Part shown: in pieces, positions 50,121 through 58,940 of the stretch
Layout: each line of letters opens with the position of its first letter
How positions within the stretch are numbered: position 1 is the first letter of the stretch
Assembly: GCF_030816015.1 (NCBI RefSeq)
Contig: NZ_JAUSXN010000001.1
Coordinates: 5,022,001 to 5,086,000, forward strand
DNA: 64,000 bases
Origin: Pedobacter sp. W3I1
GTDB taxonomy: Bacteria > Bacteroidota > Bacteroidia > Sphingobacteriales > Sphingobacteriaceae
Reading direction: 5' to 3'
Notes under the pieces: generated by a model
Database searches by the model: none
Seen by the model: the letters and a program-made list of their open reading frames with translations, nothing else
Told to the model about the DNA's origin: nothing
Made by a program: the position numbers and the translations under genes

Positions 50121-51275
50121 CTACCTCTGCAATATTTCTCTGGCAATTACAATTTTCTGTATTTCTGATGTTCCCTCGCCTATTGTACATAATTTACTAT
50201 CACGATAGAATTTCTCCACCGGAAAATCTTTAGTATAACCATAACCACCAAATATCTGAACGGCATCTGTGGCTACCCTTACCGAAACCTCTGAGGCAAA
50301 ATATTTCGCCATAGCCGATTCTTTTGTCATAGGCAAATGTCTGTTCTTTAAATCTGCAGCCTGACGGATCAATAATTCAGCTGCTTCAATTTCGGTAGCC
50401 ATATCGGCAAGCTTAAAACTAATGGCCTGAAAGCTGGCAATCGGCTGTCCAAATTGCTGCCGCTGTTTTGAATAGGCTACTGCGGCATCAAAAGCGCCTT
50501 TTGCAATTCCTAAGGCCAATGCGGCAATAGAAATTCTTCCGCCATCTAAAACCTTCATGGCTTGTTTAAAGCCTTCGCCAACATTGCCCAATAAATTGGC
50601 TTTGGGTACGCGGCAATTATCAAAAATCATTTCTGTAGTTTCTGATGCCCGCATTCCTAATTTATTTTCTTTTTTGCCTGCGGTAAAACCAGGTGTACCA
50701 CGCTCTACTACAATGGCCGAAATCCCTTTCGAGCTCCCCTGCTCCCCCGTTCTTACCATAACAACTGCAATATCGCCGCTTTTGCCGTGGGTAATCCAAT
50801 TTTTTGCACCGTTTATAATGTAATCGTCGCCATCTTCAACAGCAGTGGTCATCATTCTTAAGGCATCAGAACCTGTATTGGCCTCGGTTAATCCCCAGGC
50901 ACCAATCCACTCGGCCGTTGCCAGCTTTGGCAGCCACCTTTGTTTCTGTTCTTCATTAGCAAATGCCAGAATATGGCCGGTACATAAAGAGTTGTGTGCG
51001 GCTAATGATAAACCGATTGAACCACAAACCCGGGCCACTTCTACAATTACATCAACATACTCCTGATAGCCCAATCCAGATCCTCCATATTCTTCCGGAA
51101 CTAAAACACCCATTAAACCTAATTCGCCGAGCTGTTTAAACAATTCTACAGGAAAATGCTGTACCTCATCCCATTCCATTATATGTGGACGAATGTTTTT
51201 CTCTGCAAAATCGCGGACCATGGCCTTTACACTCTGCTGAGTTTCTGTTTCTGAAAAATCGAAGCTTACGCTCAT
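50121..51275 (-). CDS. Acyl-CoA dehydrogenase
   Basis: A 384-residue flavoprotein that introduces the alpha-beta double bond of acyl-CoA, with electrons passed to ETF. GAWGLTEANTGSDALRM and NWITHGKSGDIAVVM are FAD-binding motifs, KENKLGMRASETTEM follows, and QIFGGYGYTKDFPVEKFYRD with GEGTSEIQKIVIA holds the catalytic-base region near residue 367. It matches the short-chain/isovaleryl group; butyryl- or isovaleryl-CoA are possible substrates, not distinguishable here. It stands alone, without other beta-oxidation genes. Confidence 0.92.
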   Translation of the reverse strand: MSVSFDFSETETQQSVKAMVRDFAEKNIRPHIMEWDEVQHFPVELFKQLGELGLMGVLVPEEYGGSGLGYQEYVDVIVEVARVCGSIGLSLAAHNSLCTGHILAFANEEQKQRWLPKLATAEWIGAWGLTEANTGSDALRMMTTAVEDGDDYIINGAKNWITHGKSGDIAVVMVRTGEQGSSKGISAIVVERGTPGFTAGKKENKLGMRASETTEMIFDNCRVPKANLLGNVGEGFKQAMKVLDGGRISIAALALGIAKGAFDAAVAYSKQRQQFGQPIASFQAISFKLADMATEIEAAELLIRQAADLKNRHLPMTKESAMAKYFASEVSVRVATDAVQIFGGYGYTKDFPVEKFYRDSKLCTIGEGTSEIQKIVIAREILQR

Positions 51276-51499
51276 TAAATTTATATTTTATTGTTAGTTG
51301 AGGCAATTATAAACAATTATTTGATAGTTAGTTACCATTAAATATTTGTGCAATTACAGAATGAAATGGTATTCGGTTCAATTAGTTTATCGGTTAATTT
51401 TAAACCTTGAAATTAACCGATAAAGTTTTTCCTATTTTTCTTACAACTTTAGCCGAATAATTTTAGATAATGGCGTTTAGGCAACACATCATTTTAATT

Positions 51500-51889
51500 T
51501 GTTCTCCTTTTTTTTGAAATCAGGTACAGAAGCATTTGGGGTTATTCAGCCCTGCTCTCCACTTTACTCCGTTACACTTCGTGTTCGTTCCGATCAGGTT
51601 TAGGTGGCAGGGCAGGCAATATGATTTGGGGTAATAAGCATTGCCCTCTATGATTAAACCTGATTGGAACGGGCACGAATCCCGATTTAAGCACTTGTTT
51701 TTACTTTTATGGTGTGCTTGCTTGTTTCACAGGTTTTCATCGGGAGCGTAAAGTATAAAGCAGGGCTTTCGGAACCGATGAGCACGCCATTGCTTTCCAA
51801 ATCAAATTGAAGATGGATTCTTTTTAAACCTTGCAAGCAATTAACTTCCATAACTAACCTGGAATAGGAAATACATAATTTTTAACTTG
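51500..51889. repeat. Nested inverted-repeat element, tandem copy 1
   Basis: The left arm CCTGCTCTCCACTTTACTCC and TTCGTGTTCGTTCCGATCAG pairs with the right-arm CTGATTGGAACGGGCACGAA and GTAAAGTATAAAGCAGGGC. The inner part has AAGCACTTGTTTTTAC and GCTTGCTTGTTTCACAGG. Copies 2 and 3 begin 389 and 770 bases later. The DNA from 51276 to 51499 shows nothing else. Confidence 0.92.
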
Positions 51890-52270
51890 GTTATCTTTTT
51901 TTTGGAAATCAGGTACAGAAGCGTTTCGGGTTATTCAGTCCTGCTCTCCACTTTACTCCGTTACACTTCGTGTTCGTTCCGATCAGGTTTAGTTAGCAAG
52001 GCAGGTAATATGATTTGGGGTTAATAAGCATTGCCCTCTATGATTAAACCTGATTGGAACGAGCACGAATGCCGAATTAAGCACTTGTTTTTAACTTTTT
52101 ATGGTGTGCTTGCTTGTTTCACAGGTTTCATCGGCAGAGTAAAGTGTAAAGCAGGACTTTCAGAACCGATGAGCACGACCATTGCTTTCCAAATCAAATT
52201 GAAGATGGATTCTTTTTAAACCTTGCAAGCAATTAACTTCTGGAATAGGAATATATGATTTCAAGCTTGG
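51890..52270. repeat. Nested inverted-repeat element, tandem copy 2
   Basis: It is nearly identical to copy 1; arms TTCGTGTTCGTTCCGATCAG and CTGATTGGAACGAGCACGAA keep full pairing, and the point changes mostly lie outside the arms. This suggests the folded form is maintained. Confidence 0.92.
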
Positions 52271-52551
52271 TTATCCTTTTTTTTGGAAATCAGGTACAGA
52301 AGCGTTTGGCGATATTTAGCCCTGCTCTCCACTTTACTCCGTTACACTTCGTGTTCGTTCCGATCAGGTTTAGGTGGCACGGCCGGCAATATGATTTGCG
52401 GTTAATAAGCATTGCCCTCTATGATTAAACCTGATTGGAACGAGCACGAATGCCGATCCTTCATCGGCAGCGTAAAGTGTAAAGCAGGACTTTCGGAACC
52501 GATGAGCACGACCATTGCTTTCCAATCAAATTGAAAATGGCTCTTTTAAAC
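52271..52551. repeat. Nested inverted-repeat element, tandem copy 3 (shortened)
   Basis: The central segment with CACTTGTTTTT and TTTCACAGG is missing, and the arms close directly with GCCGATCCTTCATCGGC. The outer arms remain. Its end adjoins the stop codon of the helix-hairpin-helix gene. Confidence 0.9.
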
Positions 52552-52557
52552 CTACTT

Positions 52558-53457
52558 CTAAAAAGAAATGTAAGGGGTAATTTTATCTATAACCTGCTGG
52601 TTGAGGAGCACAATCTTCTTCAGATCAGATACGCCGGAATAATTGCCATGCTGCTTACGGTATTGAATAATGGCATTGATCTGCTTGTAAGAAAGATATG
52701 GATTACGCTTTAAATCGTTAAAAGTTGCTGTATTTACATTTATTGTTTTTAACGGGGTATTACTGATTTCAATCTGATCTTTAATTTCGGCATACTTATT
52801 AGAATCTAAGCCATAAACTTCGAGCAGCTGCTCTTTCTTGTAAAAACCGCCTAAACGTTCACGGTATTTAATAATTCTAAGTGCAAAAGTTCCGCCAATG
52901 CCTTTTATCTCATCCAATTGTGTCGAGTCTGCCTTATTAATATCAACGATGACCGAAGTTTTTTTAGCATATTCCTTTTTTTCGAAAGGTGCATATTTTC
53001 CTGAAGCATTGAGGGGCTGATCGGGGATGTGAGCATAAGGCAGTATCTTCTTGTACATTTCAGGAGAAATGGTATACATTTTCTGAAGATCTTCGGGCTT
53101 ATAAAACTTGCCACCCTTCGCGGTATAATTTATAATCGATTGTGCCTGTTTTGCCGATAAGCCTAAAGTTTGCCAACCTTGTGCATCTAAAGTGTTGGGA
53201 TTGAATTTAAAAAGCTTAATTGGTTTTTTAGGGATTGAACCTTCAATCCGATCGCGAATAGTATTGGCATATGCCTGATCTGTTATGCTTATCTTCTGAA
53301 TTTGTGCTAAAAGATTCGGATCATCATTTGAAACCGGCTGATAATAGCCATATATAATAGGTGTAGCCTTAATTACAATTATAATAAAGACCAGAAACAG
53401 CAATCCATTAAATTCACTTTTGCTAACACCAAAATTTTTGTTGAGCCAAATTCTCAT
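52558..53457 (-). CDS. ComEA-like helix-hairpin-helix protein
   Basis: A 299-residue protein with one N-terminal transmembrane helix (about 17-38) and three repeated HhH modules: FKFNPNTLDAQGWQTLGLS (about 84), VDINKADSTQLDEIKGIGG (about 173) and INVNTATFNDLKRNPYLSYK (about 240). ComEA binds incoming DNA at the membrane during natural transformation. The triple-module, membrane-anchored form is common in Bacteroidota. No comEC or pilus gene is beside it, so involvement in uptake is only an inference. Confidence 0.82.
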   Translation of the reverse strand: MRIWLNKNFGVSKSEFNGLLFLVFIIIVIKATPIIYGYYQPVSNDDPNLLAQIQKISITDQAYANTIRDRIEGSIPKKPIKLFKFNPNTLDAQGWQTLGLSAKQAQSIINYTAKGGKFYKPEDLQKMYTISPEMYKKILPYAHIPDQPLNASGKYAPFEKKEYAKKTSVIVDINKADSTQLDEIKGIGGTFALRIIKYRERLGGFYKKEQLLEVYGLDSNKYAEIKDQIEISNTPLKTINVNTATFNDLKRNPYLSYKQINAIIQYRKQHGNYSGVSDLKKIVLLNQQVIDKITPYISF

Positions 53458-53494
53458 TGATGCGATATGACATGTGTATTATAAATATAAATCT

Positions 53495-53502
53495 TATTTT
53501 TG
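53495..53502 (+). promoter_or_regulatory. Candidate -7 promoter box of the aminolipid synthase gene
   Basis: TATTTTTG, a perfect TAnnTTTG, 50 bases before the start codon; no TTG at the normal -33 distance. Confidence 0.45.
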
Positions 53503-53552
53503 GAATTGCAAAACAGAACAGGTTTTGCCTATCAACAATCTAAGAATTTTAT

Positions 53553-55304
53553 ATGAAGATCATAACTACATCTGAGTTTGCGAAAGCAACAAAGATAGAT
53601 AAGCTAGGTGTACCAGGTTTAGCAGGTTTGATGATGGAGATCATGAAACTGAACGAAATCAACGACGTATTCGCTCAAAATCAACACTTTAAAGGCTTAG
53701 AATTTGTAGACAAGATATTAGAAACCATTGGCGTTTCTATAGAATTTGATGATGATGATTTAAATAGTATTCCGAAGACAGGCCCTTTTATTGCCATTGC
53801 AAATCACCCTTATGGTGGTGTAGAGGGTTTGGCTTTAGTTAAACTATTGTGTACGGTTAGGCCAGATGCCAAGGTGATGGTAAATTTCATTTTGAAAAAA
53901 ATACCGAACCTTGATGAATTTTTTGTTGCAGTAAATCCTTTCGAAAATGTGCAGCATACATCAAGCATCAGCGGATTAAAAACGACTTTTGATCTGCTTA
54001 GAAACGGGGTTCCGATCGGTATTTTCCCTGCAGGAGAGGTTTCTACCTTTAAATTGGATGCCCAGCAGGTAACCGACAGGATGTGGCATCCTGTTGTTGG
54101 AAAACTGATTGCTAAAGCAAAAGTGCCCGTTGTACCTATTTACTTTCATGGCAATAACGGCGTTTTCTTTAACATTTTAAGCTTCATACACCCTACCCTG
54201 CGTACAGCAAAACTGCCTTCGGAGTTTTTAAATAAACATGGGCGCACCATTAAGGTACGGGTTGGTAAACCAATAGCCGTATCTGAAATCTCACATATGA
54301 ACAGCAGCAATAAACTGATGGACTTTTTAAGGGCCCGTACGTATGCGCTTGGTGTTGGTTTAGATACAGAGAAAAAACTCTTTAACCCATTAAACTTATT
54401 TAAAATTAAAAAGAAGCCTGCTGAGGTAATTGAAGAAACTTCGAGGCTTTTAATTAAAAATGAGGTAACGCTTCTGGAAGATTTCAAGGTTTGGACAGAG
54501 AAAAATTACGAAGTATACATTGTTCCGACTTTAAAAATCCCGAATATTTTAAGAGAAATTGGCCGTTTGCGTGAAATTACTTTCCGTGAGGTGGGTGAAG
54601 GAACCAACAAAAAAATCGATCTCGACAATTACGACATCTACTATAACCATTTATTTATATGGGATAAGGATTTAGAAAATATTGTAGGTGCTTACCGGAT
54701 TGGTAAAGGAGATGAAATTTTAGAAAGCATGGGCCGCCGTGGTTTCTACCTATCAGAGTTGTTCAAAATGAAAGATCAGTTCTACCCAATGTTGAGGCAA
54801 GGAATCGAGTTGGGCAGATCGTGGATCAGAAAAGAATACCAGGGCAAACCACTTCCCTTATTTTTACTATGGAAAGGCATTTTAAAGTATCTGATCGATA
54901 ATCCACAGTTTCGTTATATGTTCGGACCAGTGAGTATCAGCAATAACTTTTCTAAATTTAGCAAGGCCTTAATTGTAGATTATATTACCAAAAACCATTT
55001 TGATTATGAAATGGCTAAATATGTTAAACCAAGAAACAAATTCAAGGCTGACCTTTTACCAATTTCTACCGATACCTTGGTTGATAGCAGCGAGTCTTTT
55101 AAAGATTTAGATAGTATAATCGGAGATATAGAAAACTCGCACATCAAAATCCCCGTATTGTTAAGGCAGTATATGAACCTGAATGCGAAGATTATCTCTT
55201 TCAATATCGACCCTAAATTTTCTGATTGTTTAGATGGCTTCTTAGTGGTTGATACGCATAATATTCCACCAGAAATGCTCGAAAAGCTCGGCAAAAATCT
55301 ATAA
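53553..55304 (+). CDS. Bifunctional aminolipid synthase, OlsF/GlsF-like (acyltransferase + hemolysin-like N-acyltransferase)
   Basis: 583 residues with two domains. The N-terminal PlsC-like domain (about 75-270) has IAIANHPYGGVEG (H85, E91) and the IFPAGEVST motif. The C-terminal domain (about 320-520) resembles OlsB: REITFREVGEG, NIVGAYRIGKGDEI, GFYLSELFKM, ELGRSWIRKEYQGKPLPL and LLWKGILKYL. In Serratia and Flavobacterium, fused OlsF makes ornithine lipid by N- then O-acylation; Bacteroides uses separate GlsB and GlsA for glycine lipid. Which amino acid is used cannot be read here. A shorter paralog of the first domain follows. Confidence 0.85.
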   Translation: MKIITTSEFAKATKIDKLGVPGLAGLMMEIMKLNEINDVFAQNQHFKGLEFVDKILETIGVSIEFDDDDLNSIPKTGPFIAIANHPYGGVEGLALVKLLCTVRPDAKVMVNFILKKIPNLDEFFVAVNPFENVQHTSSISGLKTTFDLLRNGVPIGIFPAGEVSTFKLDAQQVTDRMWHPVVGKLIAKAKVPVVPIYFHGNNGVFFNILSFIHPTLRTAKLPSEFLNKHGRTIKVRVGKPIAVSEISHMNSSNKLMDFLRARTYALGVGLDTEKKLFNPLNLFKIKKKPAEVIEETSRLLIKNEVTLLEDFKVWTEKNYEVYIVPTLKIPNILREIGRLREITFREVGEGTNKKIDLDNYDIYYNHLFIWDKDLENIVGAYRIGKGDEILESMGRRGFYLSELFKMKDQFYPMLRQGIELGRSWIRKEYQGKPLPLFLLWKGILKYLIDNPQFRYMFGPVSISNNFSKFSKALIVDYITKNHFDYEMAKYVKPRNKFKADLLPISTDTLVDSSESFKDLDSIIGDIENSHIKIPVLLRQYMNLNAKIISFNIDPKFSDCLDGFLVVDTHNIPPEMLEKLGKNL

Positions 55305-55315
55305 TTGAATTTAAT

Positions 55316-55347
55316 AAAAAAACCCAGACATCCATCTGGGTTTTTTA
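55316..55347 (+). terminator. Rho-independent terminator after the aminolipid synthase gene
   Basis: AAAAACCCAGA and TCTGGGTTTTT pair perfectly around CATCCA, with A and T runs on both sides. Confidence 0.93.
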
Positions 55348-55643
55348 TTATCAACTAACCTAAACTTTATAAATACTAACCAAATATTTATGCCACAAAA
55401 GTAGGCTTGCCGTGTTAAATTGGTGTTAATGAAATATTATTTATAGAATTTTCTTCCTTACAATTTCTTAATCGATTAATATGCTGTTGTTCATATTATT
55501 CCATTATCTTTAGGTACTCTGTATGAGCTATGATAAACATTCTTCTTCTTGAGAACCGAATGTTTCCCTCCCTTATATTTAGCTCAAATAAAAAATCATT
55601 TATCAAGTTGGCTTTCTGATGGAACCAATTTTGAACTAAAATT

Positions 55644-56450
55644 ATGACAGTTATTTCTAAAGAGAATTTTTCAAAGGCAACAGGCATTTGTAATATTCCG
55701 ATCCCTGGTCTTGCTTCCTTTTTAATGAGGTTCCTGAAGATTAACGACTTCAATGGAATTATCAGAGACGCCAATACGTTAGAAGGAGAAAAATTTGCCA
55801 ATCACATTCTGGATGTTTTAGGCGTTACGATTCAGATCAGTGATGAAGATTTGGCCAACATCCCAAAAGAGGGCGCATTTATTGCGATTGCAAACCATCC
55901 TTATGGCGCGATAGAATCATTAGCATTATTAAGTACACTAGCCAATCACCGACCTGATACCATGTTTATGGGAAATTTTCTGCTAAAAAAAATTCCAAAT
56001 CTTGAGAAATGTATTATCGCGGTAAATCCATTCGAAAAAGTTCAGGATTCATCAAGTATTAGCGGATTAAAAACAACTTTAAAACTTTTAAAAGATGGCA
56101 GTCCTGTTGCTATTTTTCCGGCCGGCGAAGTTTCTTCCTATAAATTCAGAAAAAATCAGATTACAGACCGCGAATGGCATCCCGTGGTTGGTAAAATCAT
56201 ATCCAAAGCCAATGTGCCTATATTACCCATATATTTTCATGGTAATAATGGCATCTTTTTTAGCCTGTTAAAATTCATACACCCTTCGTTACAAACTGCA
56301 AAACTTATTTCAGAGTTATTCAACAAAAATGGCCACCAGTTAAAAATCAGTATTGGCAAAGCCATCCACTTGAAAGAAATTGATTGTAAAGACTGCAATA
56401 CCTCGCTTTTAAAACACTTAAGAAAGGGGCTTTACGCTTTAAAAAAATAG
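55644..56450 (+). CDS. Stand-alone acyltransferase, paralog of the OlsF-like N-terminal domain
   Basis: 268 residues that align with the first 270 of the preceding protein without gaps near the active site: IAIANHPYGAIES puts H85 and E91 at the same positions, and SSISGLKTTLKLLKDGSPVA and IFPAGEVSSYKF match. It stops where the linker to the N-acyltransferase begins. A terminator and 340 bases separate the genes, so it is an independent unit. It may acylate lyso-aminolipids or another lyso-lipid; residues for substrate choice are not known. Confidence 0.85.
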   Translation: MTVISKENFSKATGICNIPIPGLASFLMRFLKINDFNGIIRDANTLEGEKFANHILDVLGVTIQISDEDLANIPKEGAFIAIANHPYGAIESLALLSTLANHRPDTMFMGNFLLKKIPNLEKCIIAVNPFEKVQDSSSISGLKTTLKLLKDGSPVAIFPAGEVSSYKFRKNQITDREWHPVVGKIISKANVPILPIYFHGNNGIFFSLLKFIHPSLQTAKLISELFNKNGHQLKISIGKAIHLKEIDCKDCNTSLLKHLRKGLYALKK

Positions 56451-56577
56451 CCTGATCGACTTTCATTAAAACCCAATGTTAATTTCTCATTAAGAACCCC
56501 TCCCCTTGTTCACATAAAGAAATTGTTGCTTTTATGTTAATAATAGGTAAATTTAATGTAACCAAATATGAGGCGGT

Positions 56578-57786
56578 TTGAAAAGAGGGATTTATATATA
56601 TATTTTGAGGACCATTTTGTTCGTTTGCATGATGATGAATACCATCGTCTCGAAGGGACAGATTTATTCTTTCGATTTTTATGACGGAACTTTTAATTTT
56701 AATATCGATTCTTCAGTCGTTTTTCCAATACCAAGAACAGCAACTGCATCGGCCGTTTCAAACTTTTACAGCCGCATCTCTTCCGGCCAATATGCGCCGC
56801 TTATCTCCTCTTTAGAAAAATATCAGAAAAAATATAATTTAAACGACTGGATTTATTATCAACTGATCCGTAAAACAGCTGAACAGATTAGCCCAAAAGC
56901 GGATAATTATTTTGCTTATACTTTATATAAATGGTTTTTACTGAGTAAATGCGGCTACGATGCAAGGTTAGCTGTAGGCAATGATCAGGTTATATTTTAT
57001 GTAAGAAATGAAGAAGATATCAGCGATATTCCGTTTTTTATGATTGACGATAAAAAGTTTATGTGCTTAAATTACCACGATTACGGCAAACTTTTTAAAC
57101 AGGCTGATGCTTACAAGCCCGTTAAAATTTTAATTCCAGAGGCTAAAAATCCTTTCTCTTACAAGGTAACCAGAATGCCCGATTTTAAACCGGAAAGCTA
57201 TCAGGAAAAGGATATCGAATTTAGCTACCGTCAAAAAATCCATCATTTTAAATTGAAAGTGAATGAAGATGTACAAACCATTTTCAAAAATTATCCGGTA
57301 GTAGATTTTGAGAGTTATTTTAATATTCCTTTGAGCAGGGAAACATACAGTTCTCTTATTCCCACCTTAAAAGAAAACCTAAAACACATGGATCAGAAAA
57401 AGGGTGTTGATTATCTCATGAGATTTACGCGTTATGGTTTTTTATACGAAGATGACGGTGAAAATTTTGGCAAGGAAAAACGTTTTTCGCCTGAACAAAC
57501 CTTATTAAGTACCTACAGCGATTGCGATGACCGGGCCGCATTATTTTTCTATTTGGTAAAGGAAATATATAACCTGCCGATGATTGCTCTGCTATACCCT
57601 AAACATTTAACTATTGCCGTTCAGTTTGATAAACCAATTGGTGAACCGGTTACTTATAAAGGCAAAAAGTATTCATATTGCGAGCCTACACCCCAGGCTC
57701 AGAATCTAAAAATCGGACAACTTTCTTCAAATTTCAAGAATAGTAAATACGAAGTGGTTTATGCATACGAGCCTGTTAAGAAGTAG
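56578..57786 (+). CDS. Transglutaminase-like secreted protein (TTG start)
   Basis: A 402-residue protein with a signal peptide (KRGIYIYILRTILFVCMMM, cleavage near SKG-Q). It starts with TTG at 56578; the first in-frame ATG (56629) would cut into the signal. The C-terminal half has a transglutaminase-type core: TYSDCDDRAALFFYLVKEI with candidate nucleophile C316, YPKHLTIAV with a histidine near 341, and YSYCEPTPQ with an acidic residue. The N-terminal half carries no known domain. Such proteins may be peptidases or inactive scaffolds. It has no operon partner. Confidence 0.68.
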   Translation: MKRGIYIYILRTILFVCMMMNTIVSKGQIYSFDFYDGTFNFNIDSSVVFPIPRTATASAVSNFYSRISSGQYAPLISSLEKYQKKYNLNDWIYYQLIRKTAEQISPKADNYFAYTLYKWFLLSKCGYDARLAVGNDQVIFYVRNEEDISDIPFFMIDDKKFMCLNYHDYGKLFKQADAYKPVKILIPEAKNPFSYKVTRMPDFKPESYQEKDIEFSYRQKIHHFKLKVNEDVQTIFKNYPVVDFESYFNIPLSRETYSSLIPTLKENLKHMDQKKGVDYLMRFTRYGFLYEDDGENFGKEKRFSPEQTLLSTYSDCDDRAALFFYLVKEIYNLPMIALLYPKHLTIAVQFDKPIGEPVTYKGKKYSYCEPTPQAQNLKIGQLSSNFKNSKYEVVYAYEPVKK

Positions 57787-57922
57787 GCACTTCGTATTAA
57801 ATAAAAGAACATTCATTAAATTAATGTTAAAAAATCATTATGTTATCAACAACAGGTTGATTCATGAGCTATTTAAGGTAATTTAGATTTTCTCATATTG
57901 AATTAAATCTAAAACCTTGTCT

Positions 57923-58198
57923 ATGTCTGCTGTTATCTATACCGTTTTAAAAGAATTTTTTGTGGAGGTTAACGGTCACGCTATAAAGGCTAGAATTATG
58001 TCGCCCATTAATGATGGCCAAGTTTTCGTTTTCAAAATTAGTTCATTTTACAAAAGCAAAACTGATTCTGATGCCTATGAACCGGCATCAACCTTTACTT
58101 CTTACGCAAATGCGGAACGGCATTTACTTCAATACCTGGAAGGTTTTCAAAACACATTAGATCTGGGTGGCGACATTGCGTCTGGAAATAGTTTTTAG
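57923..58198 (+). CDS. Hypothetical small protein
   Basis: 91 residues, MSAVIYTVLKEFFVEVNGHA onward, with alternating strand-like segments (KARIMSPINDGQVFVFKISSFY) and a C-terminal helix. No signal peptide or membrane span. Not recognised. A TTG two codons upstream is in frame, but the ATG is preferred. It overlaps the convergent gene at 58195-58347 by four bases, which limits both genes' ends. Confidence 0.6.
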   Translation: MSAVIYTVLKEFFVEVNGHAIKARIMSPINDGQVFVFKISSFYKSKTDSDAYEPASTFTSYANAERHLLQYLEGFQNTLDLGGDIASGNSF

Positions 58199-58347
58199 CT
58201 GTTTTCTTTATCATCTTTCTCAGGCGGAAGTTCTGACTGGATTACCTCTTCTTCAAATTCTTTTTTATCCTTTAGGTTTCTTTTGATGAGATAGCCGATT
58301 AAAATGATGACCAGAACCGCAACTCCGATTAATATTGGATCGTTCAT
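58195..58347 (-). CDS. Small single-span membrane protein
   Basis: 50 residues: MNDPILIGVAVLVIILIGYL, then a basic KRNLKDKKE and an acidic tail EEEVIQSELPPEKDDKENS. The layout (N-out hydrophobic helix at about 4-21, charged cytoplasmic tail) is that of a small membrane subunit or adaptor. ATG 58345-58347 and TAA 58195-58197 are intact. No family is recognised. Confidence 0.6.
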   Translation of the reverse strand: MNDPILIGVAVLVIILIGYLIKRNLKDKKEFEEEVIQSELPPEKDDKENS

Positions 58348-58495
58348 ATTCGTTTGATTAAATGCTAACCTATGTGATTTAAGCTAATTTATGGGAAATA
58401 TTTCACATGTTAAGCGTACAACCGTTAGTTAACATAATGATAATATTAATTTAACTTTCCGATTTTCTATCTTTGGGAAAATCCAGATTAGTTAG

Positions 58496-58801
58496 ATGAA
58501 AAAGAATAAATCCAAGTCGAAAAATCATTCGACAAGCAAAAAGTTACGTAAAGAATTAGAATCAAAATTAGCCCTTGCATTTAACGAATTGGTTATCCAA
58601 TACGGCAAAGCCAAAAAAACCGATAAAGTAATCGAAAAATTTGCAAAGCAATTAACTAAAAAAGTTACTTTCCATACTCAGGATGATTCTATAACGCCAT
58701 ATATTAAAGAAGAAAAAGTTGCAGCTGCAACTCCGAAAGCAAAAACAGCTAAACCTATTGTAGAAAAGAAAGCAGTAAAAAAAGAGCCAATAGCGGAGTA
58801 A
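58496..58801 (+). CDS. Lysine-rich histone-like small protein
   Basis: 101 residues: a basic N-terminus (KKNKSKSKNHSTSKKLRKEL), a helical core with LALAFNELVIQYGKAKK, and an alanine/lysine/proline C-tail (AATPKAKTAKPIVEKKAVKK) like bacterial H1-type proteins. Similar tails occur in nucleoid proteins of this phylum, but the core is not a standard Hc1 domain, so DNA binding is inferred from charge alone. A terminator follows. Confidence 0.65.
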   Translation: MKKNKSKSKNHSTSKKLRKELESKLALAFNELVIQYGKAKKTDKVIEKFAKQLTKKVTFHTQDDSITPYIKEEKVAAATPKAKTAKPIVEKKAVKKEPIAE

Positions 58802-58864
58802 ATTAAAATTCAATTAAGCGAATAGGGTAATAGATCGCTTTTTAGCGCATAACCAGTTTTAAAG

Positions 58865-58910
58865 AAAAAAGCAGGACAATTTTCTAATGGAAATTACCCT
58901 GCTTTTTTTT
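58865..58910. terminator. Bidirectional terminator
   Basis: AAAAAAGCAGG and CCTGCTTTTTT, with inner ATTT/AAAT pairs, flanked by A and T runs on both sides. It serves the lysine-rich protein gene and the convergent protease gene. Confidence 0.85.
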
Positions 58911-58940
58911 TGCAATAGATCTATTTTGATCAGCTGGTAC

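Noticed and set aside
52031..52219. 62-codon frame in the nested palindrome
   Set aside because: The corresponding frames in copies 1 and 3 are interrupted; selection seems to act on the arms and not on a protein.
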